A DNA stretch of 64,000 nt from Hemerocallis citrina (lineage: Eukaryota; Streptophyta; Magnoliopsida; Asparagales; Asphodelaceae). Below, in pieces: positions 33,560 to 42,824 of this stretch (the stretch's first letter is position 1; each line of letters opens with the position of its first letter). A program made the translations under genes and the position numbers. The notes below the pieces were generated by a model that was not told where the DNA came from, did not search any database, and was given only the letters and a program-made list of their open reading frames with translations. Where the stretch lies: contig CM030368.1 in the NCBI GenBank assembly GCA_017893485.1, forward strand, positions 178,556,504 through 178,620,503. The letters run 5' to 3'.

Positions 33560-34332
33560 TATAAGCCTTGAAACTGCGTATCATGTGACATATCTTCTGA
33601 CAATACCAGCACTGAGGCCCATGTCCCCCATCGCTGTCATCAGACCAACTCTCAGATGATCTACTTTGATCCTTCTTCTTCGACTGTTCTTAGATCTCCC
33701 ATGTCTCCTCTCAACAGACATTGCAGAATCTCTAGAAGATGATGATGGATATTTTCCGTTTCTTACCTTCTCACATCCTCGTTTAGAATGCTACTCGCCA
33801 TATCTTGTAGAGTCGTCGAATTTGTTATAGTGCCTATAATAGTCTGTTCCACCGTACCATAACTATCAGGTAAAGTAGATAAAAGTAACAATGACTGCCC
33901 CCTCTCTGAAAACTTCAAACCTGCAGGTTCCATATTGTTATAAATCATACATTAATTGTTCACATGCTCTGCTACTGAACCTCATTCTCTCAACTTCATA
34001 TTAATTAATTTCTTCAGATGAAGAATTTGATTAGATGTCGATGGTTTCTCATACATATCTATGAGAATCTCCATAGCCTCCTTTGTGGTCTTTGCTTTTG
34101 AGCTATGAAATAACGCCTTCCTACTCAGCCTCAACTGAATCTGCCCTAGCGCCTTATGATCCAAACGATTCCAATTTGCTAAGACCTTCGCATCCTTGTC
34201 TCCACCTTCCGGCTTCTTATCAAACAACGGACCATCAAGATCTTTCTGACGAAGATACGCTATCATCTGAATTTTCTACATCGCGAAGTCACTCCCATCG
34301 GACCTCTCGATCTTCGACTTGCTATCGGCCAT
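33560..34332 (-). pseudogene. Copia gag (UBN2-type), broken
   Basis: Starts at ATG 34332 (MADSKSKIERSDGSDFAM), meets a TAG that replaces the usual Trp, then continues KIQMIAYLRQKDLDGPLF, WNRLDHKALGQIQLRLS, TKEAMEILIDMYEKPSTSNQ and LKKLINMKLRE before a second stop near 33982. After a damaged stretch it resumes with IYNNMEPAGLKFSERGQSLL and LLSTLPDSYGTVEQTI. The zinc knuckle is recognisable as CWYCQKICH with its last cysteine lost. This is the order of Ty1/copia gag (RNA-binding capsid protein). It is non-functional. Confidence 0.75.
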
Positions 34333-34360
34333 CCCGAATCAGAGCTCCGATACCACTTAT

Positions 34361-35044
34361 TGAAGAATCTACCACAATTCGTAGTGCTAATGGCGGAAAC
34401 ACACCACAAGCAATAAAAACTACAAAGACTTTGAGGAACCAAGAACAAGCCACCAGGATATATGCAAGATCTCACAAGAACGCAATCAATATGCAGAGAT
34501 AACCAATACTTCTTATTCTCCAAGAAATACAAAGATTACAAAAGAGATTACAACTCTCAATCTCTCTCACTCACCTTTGAAACACGCGGCACAATCCCCT
34601 CTTGAAGTTGAACAATGATAACGACTCACATCTTTATCTCCTTAGTGATTCAAACCCTATAGTCTACAGCCATATATATAGTCCTCAAGTAAACCCTAAA
34701 AGATAAACACGAATCCAACTTATTAGGCCTTAAACTCGTCAGCCCAAATAACACATATCACCGCTGTGGGTCTACCACACCCCCAGGTCGGTCGACCGCA
34801 ACGTGTACAGCCCACACCCGAGACATGACCGGTCGACCGTCTCCTTCTCTGTTGAACCCTGTACACTCGAAGAACCTCCTACAGTCAAGGTCGGTCGATC
34901 ACACCCCCGTTCGGTCGACCGTAGCTCTCCAGACTGCACATCTTCTACTTGTTGCTGTTGTTTCTTGCTATCTTCGTCTTCTTCTCTTCTTCTCCAACTT
35001 CAAGTACTCAGCATCTACGTGTATTTGAGATCACAATCCTAACA
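34361..35044 (-). repeat. 5' LTR of the Copia remnant
   Basis: 684 bp; on the minus strand it starts TGTTAGGATTGTGATC and ends TAGATTCTTCA before the PBS. It contains four GTCGAC or near-GTCGAC palindromes (34791, 34832, 34893, 34913) at spacings of 41 and 20 bp, with CGGTCGACCG as the extended form. Confidence 0.7.
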
Positions 35045-35142
35045 CTTAATTAATAGGTTATGAATGATGTATAATCAAATAAACAAGGAAGTAACATAAA
35101 CGGCTCTTTTATGGCATACTGCTATGAAATAAAGATTGATGC

Positions 35143-35143
<1 letters not shown>

Positions 35144-35184
<41 letters not shown>
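35144..35184. repeat. (TAA)n microsatellite
   Basis: Uninterrupted TAA repeats, about 13-14 units. A likely polymorphic marker. Confidence 0.95.
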
Positions 35185-35185
<1 letters not shown>

Positions 35186-35730
35186 TGGTTGAATGATCAA
35201 TTTTAGTATGTTCATTAAGTAGACATCTCAATTTGCATGATAACTTAGTGAGAAATGGATACACATTAAAGTTATTATTTGTCATGCTCAAAACTTGACT
35301 ATGAATCAGAATCTGATAAACAAACATGCTTTATACTTTCCAAAGCTTAAAACAAAGGAAAGGATAACAGAAATGGATAAACTTTACGTATGAGCACATC
35401 AATAACCAAACAACATAAAATTAATTTAATTTCTTAGAAAAATAGAATGATAAGAGTAAGAATAACAGTCATTATTAAATTTTCACTAGTAAACAAATAA
35501 GTAAACACTACTTTCTTTCAATTCTAAGCGAAAGATAACAGTGATAAACTAACCGTGAATTCAACGGTATCTCATCATGAAAAAGAAAGAAAAAAGGATA
35601 AGCTTCCCATTAACATGTAATGATGCACCGGCGACCTCTCAATTTTATTTTAACAAATTACCGTCAACCCAATGAAATTCGAGTGCTTTGTGGTCCCATC
35701 ACAGTGATCCTCTCCTAATCTCTTGTAATA

Positions 35731-35860
35731 TTCCCATAGAAAAAGCAATAGTTAACTCTCACTTACAAGATTGATGAATTGTGAAAGGGCTCACCTTCCC
35801 ATAGAAAAAGCAATAGTTAACTCTCACTTACAAGATTGATGAATTGTGAAAGGGCTCACC
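35731..35860. repeat. Perfect 65-bp tandem duplication
   Basis: 35731-35795 and 35796-35860 are identical, each starting TTCCCATAGAAAAAGC and ending AAAGGGCTCACC. Identity implies a recent event or an assembly duplication. Confidence 0.95.
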
Positions 35861-36055
35861 TTCTCATTTGCATTTTGATAATAGAGTACCTCTGTTTGCC
35901 TAATTTAGGAAGTTCTTCAACATTTTGCAGCATGTACAAACTCCATTCATGAGCATTTGAGATGACTATTTAGTATGTACAGAAGGATGAAAAAATTGTT
36001 TAAGAAAAAATAAAATCCATTAGGCTTATATTTTCAAATTCGGACTCAGACCCGG

Positions 36056-36064
36056 GTATATATA
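36056..36064 (+). promoter_or_regulatory. Candidate TATA box of the LRR gene
   Basis: TATATATAG after GACCCGGG, about 390 bp before the ATG at 36450. A weaker alternative, TATATTTATT, is at 36231-36240. The intervening leader has CT-rich stretches as in plant 5' UTRs. Which is used cannot be told from sequence. Confidence 0.35.
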
Positions 36065-36449
36065 GATTCGGCCGAAACATGATCCGTTGCCAGCCCTTCT
36101 TTTCCCTTCATCACCCCCTCATCCACAAATTAGTTATTATATAGACAACCCATCGAAATGAAAACTTCAAAAACTTAAAAGTAAAATTGAACTGGATCTC
36201 CTCCTTAGCCAATCCCACCTACTTTACACATATATTTATTTAGTTTTTAAAATTTTGATTTTTGATGTACGGTAACACACATTTATTACCTCTCCGCTTA
36301 TTACAACTGCTCAGCTATTCCAATTCACGTGACCACAATGCCAACTGTCAAACAAGTCAAACCAACAAAAGCAGAACAACAACAAAAATTCAATACACTC
36401 AATTACGGACACATCTCAATTCATTCATTCCCACCTCCACGATCTCATC

Positions 36450-37706
36450 ATGAACACTCATCCTCTTGTACACTCCCTACTCCTCACCATCTCCATCACT
36501 TTCCAAATCACCAATGCACTGCCATTCATCGGCGTCCGAGGCGGTGTCGATGTCGGTGTCGGTGTGGGTGTCGGTGTGTACATCAACCCAGCCGAATCGC
36601 CGACAACCACAGCAGCAGCAGCAGATGCACAAACCGAATACTCAGCTCTCCAGTCCTTCAAATCAGCCATATCAGAAGACCCATCCGGCCTTCTCACCAC
36701 CTGGGCCGGCCCAAACATATGCTCCTACAGAGGTATTTTCTGTTCCTCTCAATCGTCGTCGTCGTCGTCGTCAGTAGTAGTCGCCATCGACCTCAACCAT
36801 GCCAACCTCAAAGGAACCTTACCCAAAGACCTCTCCCTCCTCCCCCACCTCACCATCCTCCACCTCAACTCCAACCGCTTCTCCGGCCCCATCCCCGACG
36901 CTTTCCAAGTGTTGGAAAATCTCTCTGAGCTCGACCTCAGCAACAACCGCTTCTCCGGCCCCTTCCCCACATCCACGCTCCTCATCCCAAACCTCATTTT
37001 TCTGGACCTCAGGTTCAACTCCTTCTCCGGCGAAATCCCGGACGAGGTTTTTGAAAATGGCCTCGATGCGATATTCCTTAACAACAACCAGTTGGAGGGC
37101 CAGATCCCCATGAGCTTATGGACGTCCTCCGCATCAGTCATCACGTTTGCCAATAATAAACTTTCGGGCCAAATTCCTGCTGCATTTGGGTACATGGGAG
37201 CTACTAATTTGAAAGAGATACTGTTTTTGAACAATAATCTTACTGGGTGTATACCGGAAGCTGTGGGGTATTTGAGTGAGGTTGAGGTGTTGGATTTGAG
37301 CTTTAATTCGCTTACGGGAAAATTACCGCCTACGGTATCTTGCTTGTCAGGGATTGAGGTGTTTAACATTGGCCATAATCAGCTGTCGGGGGAGTTGTCG
37401 GATTTGGTTTGTGATTTGAAGAGCTTGGCTAACTTGACTGTGGCTTACAATTTCTTTTCAGGGTTTAGTCAGGACTGTGCCAAGTTGTTTTTTAGGAATG
37501 TGGGGTTTGATTTTTCGGGGAATTGTATTCCCGGGAGGGATATGCAGCGGCCTGCGCCAGAGTGTTCGGATGTGCCGGGGAATGGGCTGAGTTGTTTCAG
37601 GACTCCGACGCCCAGTTCTGTGGCTTGTGCATTGGCTGGCCTGGGGCTGGAAGGAAGAGGAGGAGGACCTTATCCATTTTCATATCCACTTCCTTCTCAT
37701 CCCTGA
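36450..37706 (+). CDS. Leucine-rich-repeat secreted protein, At4g06744-like
   Basis: Intact intronless frame of 418 codons. Residues 1-24 are a signal peptide (LVHSLLLTISITFQITNA), so the protein is probably exported to the cell wall or apoplast. A Gly-Val run (about 31-43, VDVGVGVGVGVY) and an Ala/Thr stretch follow, then a plant LRR N-terminal cap (EYSALQSFKSAISEDPSGLL ... NICSYRGIFC). About ten LRRs of the plant LxxNxLSGxIP type run from residue 112 to 340. A C-terminal Cys-rich cap (NCIPGRDMQRPAPEC, LSCFR) ends it. This is the layout of the uncharacterised At4g06744 group, related to the LRR part of extensins (LRX) but with no extensin tail. The ATG has A at -3. A TCG run encodes polyserine near residue 105. 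The last 20 residues are Gly/Pro-rich. It is the only intact host gene here. Confidence 0.88.
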   Translation: MNTHPLVHSLLLTISITFQITNALPFIGVRGGVDVGVGVGVGVYINPAESPTTTAAAADAQTEYSALQSFKSAISEDPSGLLTTWAGPNICSYRGIFCSSQSSSSSSSVVVAIDLNHANLKGTLPKDLSLLPHLTILHLNSNRFSGPIPDAFQVLENLSELDLSNNRFSGPFPTSTLLIPNLIFLDLRFNSFSGEIPDEVFENGLDAIFLNNNQLEGQIPMSLWTSSASVITFANNKLSGQIPAAFGYMGATNLKEILFLNNNLTGCIPEAVGYLSEVEVLDLSFNSLTGKLPPTVSCLSGIEVFNIGHNQLSGELSDLVCDLKSLANLTVAYNFFSGFSQDCAKLFFRNVGFDFSGNCIPGRDMQRPAPECSDVPGNGLSCFRTPTPSSVACALAGLGLEGRGGGPYPFSYPLPSHP

Positions 37707-38005
37707 AATTGTGCATGTAGCTTCTTTCAAAATGATTTCTCTCTTCTTTTCTTATCCTCTCTTTTTGCAACTGCAAATTGTTTCAGTTGACCACGTAAGT
37801 GTGTGTGCGCGCTTGAGATTTGGAATTAAAATGAAGTACAAATGAAATTAACATTTGTAGTTTGTTCCACCGTCAACTCAACTGGATTGTGTTTTGAGCT
37901 TGTGAGATATTCTTATATTCTTGAAGGAAAACAGTTAGTGGACTCCACGTCCGTTGGGTTTTCTGCTTAAGGCACAAGGATAAACGAAGATTGTTTTAGG
38001 TAGCG
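37707..38005 (+). other. 3' flank of the LRR gene
   Basis: T-rich sequence right after the stop looks like a 3' UTR, with AATTAAAATGAAG near 37824 as a possible weak poly(A) signal. No other gene is seen before the foldback element. Confidence 0.4.
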
Positions 38006-38015
38006 GTCCAATTGG

Positions 38016-39122
38016 AATTTTTCCCCAAACTATCCCACTTTTTGAAAGTTTTTTTTCGAACTACCCTACTTTTTTTTTTATTTTCAAACTGCCGTACTTG
38101 GTATTTGGAAGACCAAATTTAGTTAAAACTAACACAGTTTTTTGAAGACCGACGAGTATTAGTATTTGATTTTTCGAATTCTAACACACGGTCTTTTAAA
38201 GACCGAGTTAGTTTAACTAAACTAGATCTTTCAAAGACCGAATGTATTATTTTGGTAAATACTTTCGAAAGCGGGTCAGTTTGGTTAATACTTTCAAAAA
38301 GTGGGTCGTTTTGGTAACGAAAATGAAAATGACTGATTGAGCATTAAAATTGAAAATTCAATTTTAGATGTCATCAATGTTATGAGAATTAATCAAAAAT
38401 AAATGTTCATAACTTTGTCAAACTATAAATTCAACGCACAACATATAAATCGATCCAAAATTACATAATTTGCTATCACTTGTATAAAATTCTTAAATTT
38501 TTATATGGAAATAGATTTTGCAGAGCATATCACATTGAATAATTGGATTTTTAGGAAAATTTTGGGTCATGATTCCTAAAAATCCAATTGTTCAATGTGA
38601 TATGTTCTACAAAATCAATGCGATATACTCCGCAAAATCTATTTCCATATAAAAATTTAAGAATTTCATACAAGTGATAGCAAATTATATAATTTTGGAT
38701 CGATTTATATGTTGAGCGTTGAATATATGGTTTGACAAAGTTATGAACATTTATTTTTAATTAATTCTTCTGACATTGATGACATCTAAGGTTGAATTTT
38801 CAATTTTAATACTCAATCAGCCATTTTCATTTTCGTTACCAAAATGGCCCACTTTTTGAAAATATTTATCAAAATAACCCACTTACGAAAGTATTTATTA
38901 AAATGATACACTCGGTCTTTGAAAGACCGAGTTTAGTTAAAACTAACTCGGTCTTTGAAAGACCGAGTTTCAGACTTTGAAAAATCAAAGACTAACACTC
39001 GGTTTTCGAAAAACCGTATTAGTTTTAACTAAACTCGGTCGGAGACAGTTTCGGAATAAATAAAAAGAAGTAGCGCAGTTTGAAAAAACTTTCAAAAAGT
39101 GGGATAGTTTGGAAAAAAATTA
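38016..39122. mobile_element. Foldback element, 1.1-kb near-perfect inverted repeat
   Basis: The whole element is two arms of about 540 and 549 bp around a loop near 38556-38573. Outer ends are AATTTTTCCCCAAACTATCC and its near complement GGATAGTTTGGAAAAAAATT. A 10-bp direct repeat GTCCAATTGG flanks it (38006-38015, 39123-39132), compatible with a Mutator-like target duplication of 9-10 bp. The arms contain smaller palindromes built on CTCGGTCTTTGAAAGACCGAG. No coding frame. If transcribed it would form a long hairpin RNA. Confidence 0.85.
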
Positions 39123-39359
39123 GTCCAATTGGACATAATTATAGCCAGCATAAAAGATAGTGTACATCTTTATATATTTAAAAAATAATTAAAAAACAAT
39201 AAAAAGTCTAGATCTGTGAATGCCACGAATCTATTGAATGTAAATAGCTGTAGATATTACTCTTATGAGCATTGTCCAATTGGACATAAGTAAATCCACA
39301 GCAACTCTTCATTGGTTGACACTTGACTTGATTGTAGCAATAATTCTAGCTCATATCTA

Positions 39360-40041
39360 TCTATACTATACTATAATGGAAAAGTTGAAGTTGTAATTTA
39401 TCAATAACAAATTTCTGTGTTGTGCATGCAACTTCAACTCTTATATTTTTTACTTAATTTCTTTAATTGACACGTCTGTTGTATGTGTAACTCTAATTCT
39501 TTCATTTTTTATTAACACGTGCAATGCACGTAAAGCATATATATTTTTTACTTAATATTTTTAAATTAACACGTACACAGGGCCGGCCCTGAGTTCCCGG
39601 GGCCCTAGGCGAACTTTCGAAATGGGACCCCTAATAACATATATATATTTTTTACGCGCGAAATACGTGCCTATATTTACAAGGGAAGTTCAAAATTAGG
39701 AGCCCCAAAAATCGCAAATTCCACGCAGGCCCGAGGCGCCCGCCTTACCCGCCTCCATACTGGGGCCGGCCCTGCACGTACACCGCACGTTTCATCATAG
39801 TTTTTACTTTAAAATATTTTTATTAACACGTGCTTTGTACATCATGTCCCAACTCTCCCATTACACCTTTTATATACATATTACTAACCCGTATCTCGCA
39901 TGTGCTATATTATATTATTTTTAAAATATATATTTACTTTTGAAAAATTTATATTTATTAAGACGTGCTTTGTACGTGCAAATTACAGTTTTTACTTTAT
40001 TTTTTAAATTTAACACGTGCGTCGGACGTGTATGTTACTAG
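39360..40041 (+). mobile_element. Helitron-like element, non-autonomous
   Basis: Begins TCTATACTATACTATAATGG after an A, and ends with a hairpin (ACACGTGCGTCGGACGTGT, 40014-40032) followed by ATGTTACTAG, that is CTRR at 40038-40041. These are the hallmarks of Helitron ends. The base after the end is A rather than the expected T, so the 3' boundary or later mutation is in doubt. It contains repeated ACACGTGC motifs and an inserted hAT MITE. No coding. Confidence 0.5.
39578..39774. mobile_element. hAT-type MITE, 197 bp
   Basis: Ends CAGGGCCGGCCCTGAG and GGGGCCGGCCCTG are inverted repeats of the common plant hAT type. An 8-bp duplication CACGTACA flanks it (39570-39577, 39775-39782). It sits inside the Helitron-like element, so it is younger. 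Confidence 0.92.
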
Positions 40042-40320
40042 AGCAGTGTAGTTGAAGGGTTTGGTGGGTGGTTTAATGGGGAACACTGTTTGTGTTTGCT
40101 GGCGATTGAAACACTGCAAACTGGCATGATAAATTGTCTCGGTGCACGTGCCTCTCTTTTTCTGCTTTTTGGGTGACAATGACTTGCTCTTTTAAAAGAG
40201 TGGAAAAAATAAAGTGAGTTTTGGTTTAATCCAACTAAGATTTAATGTTATAATGCTGCAGAGTTGTTGAGTCCCTTTACTTGTTTCAGACTCTTTTTAG
40301 TTGATATTGTTCAGCTGTAA
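40042..40320. other. Host flank left of element C
   Basis: No gene identified in this stretch. It leads into an exon-like segment after TTGATATTGTTCAG (40302-40315). Confidence 0.4.
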
Positions 40321-40392
40321 AGGGCCGTGAATGAGGCAGTGAGTGCGAAAAAGTGTTTGAAGATGCTGCTGATGTTCAGAGGGATCGATCTG
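40317..40392 (+). pseudogene. Interrupted host exon, left piece
   Basis: After the acceptor-like TTGATATTGTTCAG one frame reads VKGRE, a TGA, then GSECEKVFEDAADVQRDR, where element C inserted. It continues in frame in the right flank at 63694. It is helical and charged; the gene is not recognised. The single internal TGA may be a CGA-to-TGA change. Confidence 0.4.
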
Positions 40393-40944
40393 TAATGCGC
40401 TTTGTTTTTGGTAAACGTGTGATGCACCAGGCGTGAGTTCTTACTCGATTTGTATTGAAGGAGGAGACTTCTATGTAGACGACCCTCGTCTGGACGAACA
40501 ATACTGGGGTAGACGGTATTGAGGTGGAGGCTGATGCTCGGCTCGGATCTTTGGGGCTCGGATCCGAGGGTCTCGTGTACCTGCAGACGGTCTCGGAACA
40601 CCGGGGTTGGTCCCGGTGGCAGACCCTCCGACGATCTAGTCAGTCACTAAGGGAAAGTAACAGTAACTAGGGTTTGAGTGCAGAAGTTTTGATTACCTGG
40701 AGAAGGAGTAGGGGTCTGGTATTTATAGAAGATGTCAACCGGGTCTGGGCCTGTTTGGGGCCGGGTCTGGACCCGGTTGCCCGTGAGACTGAAGCGGTGG
40801 AAACCAGGGCGGTATAGGGCTGACGTGGCACGGCCCGGGCGGTTTTCCGACGCTGACGTTGCGGATCTGGGGGATCAGAAGGTGCGCGTATCCTTAGGGG
40901 ATCCCGTGGCCTAGGATGGGCCACATCATTTCTAACCCATATCA
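40393..40944 (-). repeat. 3' LTR of element C
   Basis: 552 bp; the + strand starts TAATGCGC (the TG end mutated to TA; the other copy has TGATGCGG) and ends ACCCATATCA. It aligns throughout with 63143-63693. CACCGGGGTTGGTCCCGGTG (40600-40619) is the inverted repeat shared with the LTR of A. Confidence 0.93.
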
Positions 40945-40961
40945 CAAGCCCCACACTCCTG
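40945..40961 (-). promoter_or_regulatory. Polypurine tract of element C
   Basis: The minus strand reads AGGAGTGTGGGGCTTG directly before the 3' LTR, like the tract of element A. Confidence 0.7.
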
Positions 40962-41149
40962 TAGGGCTGGGTGAGCCTGCCGTGTAGGAGTGATTCTTCG
41001 CCTCTATAGAAAGAGCAAGGTGGAAGCTGCGGTGAGAAAGTAGGTTTTGCTATTTCCAGAAGAGACCAGGGGGTAGGAAGAAGGGATCCCTTATTGGAGT
41101 TTGCACGAGATGCTAAGTGTAGAAGAGTCGGAGTGACGCTCGGCGGGCC

Positions 41150-41500
41150 TTAGGGTCAGCAGACGAGCCTTGGGGGTCGGTAGACGATCCTCTCGCTAGT
41201 TGGAAGAGCGAGGGGACGTCGAGGCCTGTCGGGATGGGGCACGGTTTGCCAAGCGTCTGGGGTCGCTAGACGAGCTCCGAGGGTCGGCGGACGATCCCTT
41301 CGCTAGTTGTAAGAGCGAAGGGATGTTGAAGTCTGTCTAGTTGGAGCTCGGTTTGCCGAGCGTCTGGGGTCGGTAGACGAGCTCCGAGGGTCGGTAGACG
41401 ATCCCCTCGCTAGTTGGAAGAGCGAGGGGATGTTGAGGTCCGTCGGGTTGGAGCTTGGTTTGCCGAGCGTCTGGGGTCGGTAGACGAGTCCCTCGTGACA
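41150..41500 (-). repeat. About 107-bp tandem repeats of element C
   Basis: Three units with CTCGCTAGTTGGAAGAGCGAG (itself an inverted repeat) near 41192, 41301 and 41408, and GAGCGTCTGGGGTCGGTAGA pieces. Related to the 88-bp block of element A. Confidence 0.75.
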
Positions 41501-41515
41501 GGAGGGGGGCTCATG

Positions 41516-42490
41516 GGGCTCGCGGTGTTATCCGAGCGCCGAGCCCTTCTGAACAAAGGAAAGTAGTTTGGGGCTCGCGGTGCTATCCGAGCTCCGAGCC
41601 CCTCTAAATCAAAGGAGGGCAGTTGGGGCTCGCGGTGCTATCCGAGCGCCGAGCCCCTCCAAATCAAAGGAGGGCAGTTGGGGCTCGCGGTGCTATCCGA
41701 GCGCCGAGCCCCTCTGAATCAAAGGAGGGCAGTTGGGGCTCGGGGTGCTATCCGAGCGCCGAGTGCCTCTGAATCAAAGGAGGGCAGTTGGGGCTCACGG
41801 TGTTATCCGAGCGCCGAGCCCCTCTGAATCAAAGGAGGGAAGTTGGGGCTCGGGGTGCTATCCAAGCGCCGAGCGCCTCTGAATCAAAGGAGGGCAGTTG
41901 GGGCTCGCGGTGTTATCCGAGCGCCGAGCCCCTCTGAATCAAAGGAGGGCAACTGGGGCTCGGGGTGTTATCCGAGCGCCGAGCCCCTCTGAATCAAAGG
42001 AGGGCAGTTGGGACTTGGGGTGCTATCCGAGCGCCGAGCGCCTCTGACTCAAAGGAGGGCATTATTGGCACGCGCTTCTATCCGAGCGTCGACCCTTCTG
42101 TAAAATAGAAGAGGAATTTGTGGCTCGTGCTTCTATCCGAACGTCAACCCTTCTGTGAAATAGAAGAGGAATTTTGTGGCTCGCGCTTCTATCCGAGCGG
42201 CGACCCTTCTGTGAAATAGAAGAGGAATTTGTGGCTCGTGCTTCTATCCGAGCATCGACCCTTCTGTGAAATAAAAGAGGAATTATTGGCTCGCGCTTCT
42301 ATCCGAGCGTCGACCCTTCTGTGAAATAGAAGAGGAATTATTGGCTCGCGCTTCTATCCGAGCATCGACCCTTCTGTGAAATAGAAGAGGGATTTGTGGC
42401 TCGTGCTTCTATCCGAGCGTCGACCCTTCTGTGAAATAGAAGAGGAATTATTGGCTCGCGCTTCTATCCGAGCGTCGACCCTCCAGACTT
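41516..42490 (-). repeat. 55-bp minisatellite of element C, two subfamilies
   Basis: About 17 units at a steady 55-bp step. Units at 41516-42060 carry GGGGCTCGCGGTGCTATCCG and AATCAAAGGAGGGCAGTT. Units at 42060-42490 carry TGGCTCGCGCTTCTATCCG and GAAATAGAAGAGGAATT. The two types are in separate blocks, not mixed. The unit is the reverse-complement homologue of the 54-bp unit of A. Confidence 0.88.
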
Positions 42491-42601
42491 GTCGAAAAAG
42501 CCTGTTTGGAGAGAAAAGGTGGAGGGGTAGTGGGGGTAATTTTATGCCTATTGCTGACGTCATGGGCGCAAAGATCAAAGCGTTTTCAGATCTTGGTGGC
42601 C

Positions 42602-42682
42602 GCTGGATCTTGACAGTTAAGATCCAACGGCCAGATCTTTTTTACGAAAATCGAGGAGTTGCTTTTCCTCTTTAAAACCCCC
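42602..42682 (+). promoter_or_regulatory. Putative promoter of the opposite-strand gene in C
   Basis: An imperfect palindrome (GCTGGATCTTGAC, A, GTTAAGATCCAAC; 42602-42628) is followed by ACGAAAATCGAGGAGT and a TATA-like CTCTTTAAAACC (42669-42680), about 145 bp before the ATG at 42825. Order and sequence match those in element A. Confidence 0.6.
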
Positions 42683-42824
42683 TCCCCCTCCCTCATTTCT
42701 TCTTCTTCATTTTATTTTACTCACTCTCCAATTTTAACAAGATTGGGATTCTTATTTGCCGTCGGCGATCTTTTCCGGTGACCGTGAATTCCTACGCTCC
42801 AGGTTAGTTACTTTCTTTTTAGTA

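Larger units (their letters stand above)
33500..35044 (-). mobile_element. Truncated Ty1/copia retrotransposon: 5' LTR, PBS and gag only
   Basis: On the minus strand: LTR (35044-34361), PBS TGGTATCGGAGC (34355-34344, one mismatch from the tRNA-Met site), gag from 34332, and loss of similarity near 33500 just after the zinc knuckle. No protease, integrase, RT or 3' LTR is seen, so pol and the far end are deleted or the copy was 3'-truncated. The target duplication cannot be tested. Confidence 0.75.
35045..36055. other. Intergenic region upstream of the LRR gene
   Basis: AT-rich, no gene recognised. It holds a TAA microsatellite (35144-35184) and a perfect 65-bp tandem duplication (35731-35860). 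Confidence 0.6.

Noticed and set aside
36329..36928. A 199-codon + strand frame rich in His/Pro/Arg
   Set aside because: It overlaps the LRR gene in another frame, and the LRR frame has clear domain evidence.
36749..37369. A 206-codon minus-strand frame
   Set aside because: Antisense shadow of the LRR repeats; its periodicity mirrors the LRR codons.
31820..40316. Treating the Mutator MITE, Copia remnant and foldback as one composite element
   Set aside because: Each has its own ends or duplication, and the intact LRR gene lies between them.
41516..42490. CRISPR-like array
   Set aside because: Units are contiguous 55-bp tandem repeats with no unique spacers, inside a plant retrotransposon.
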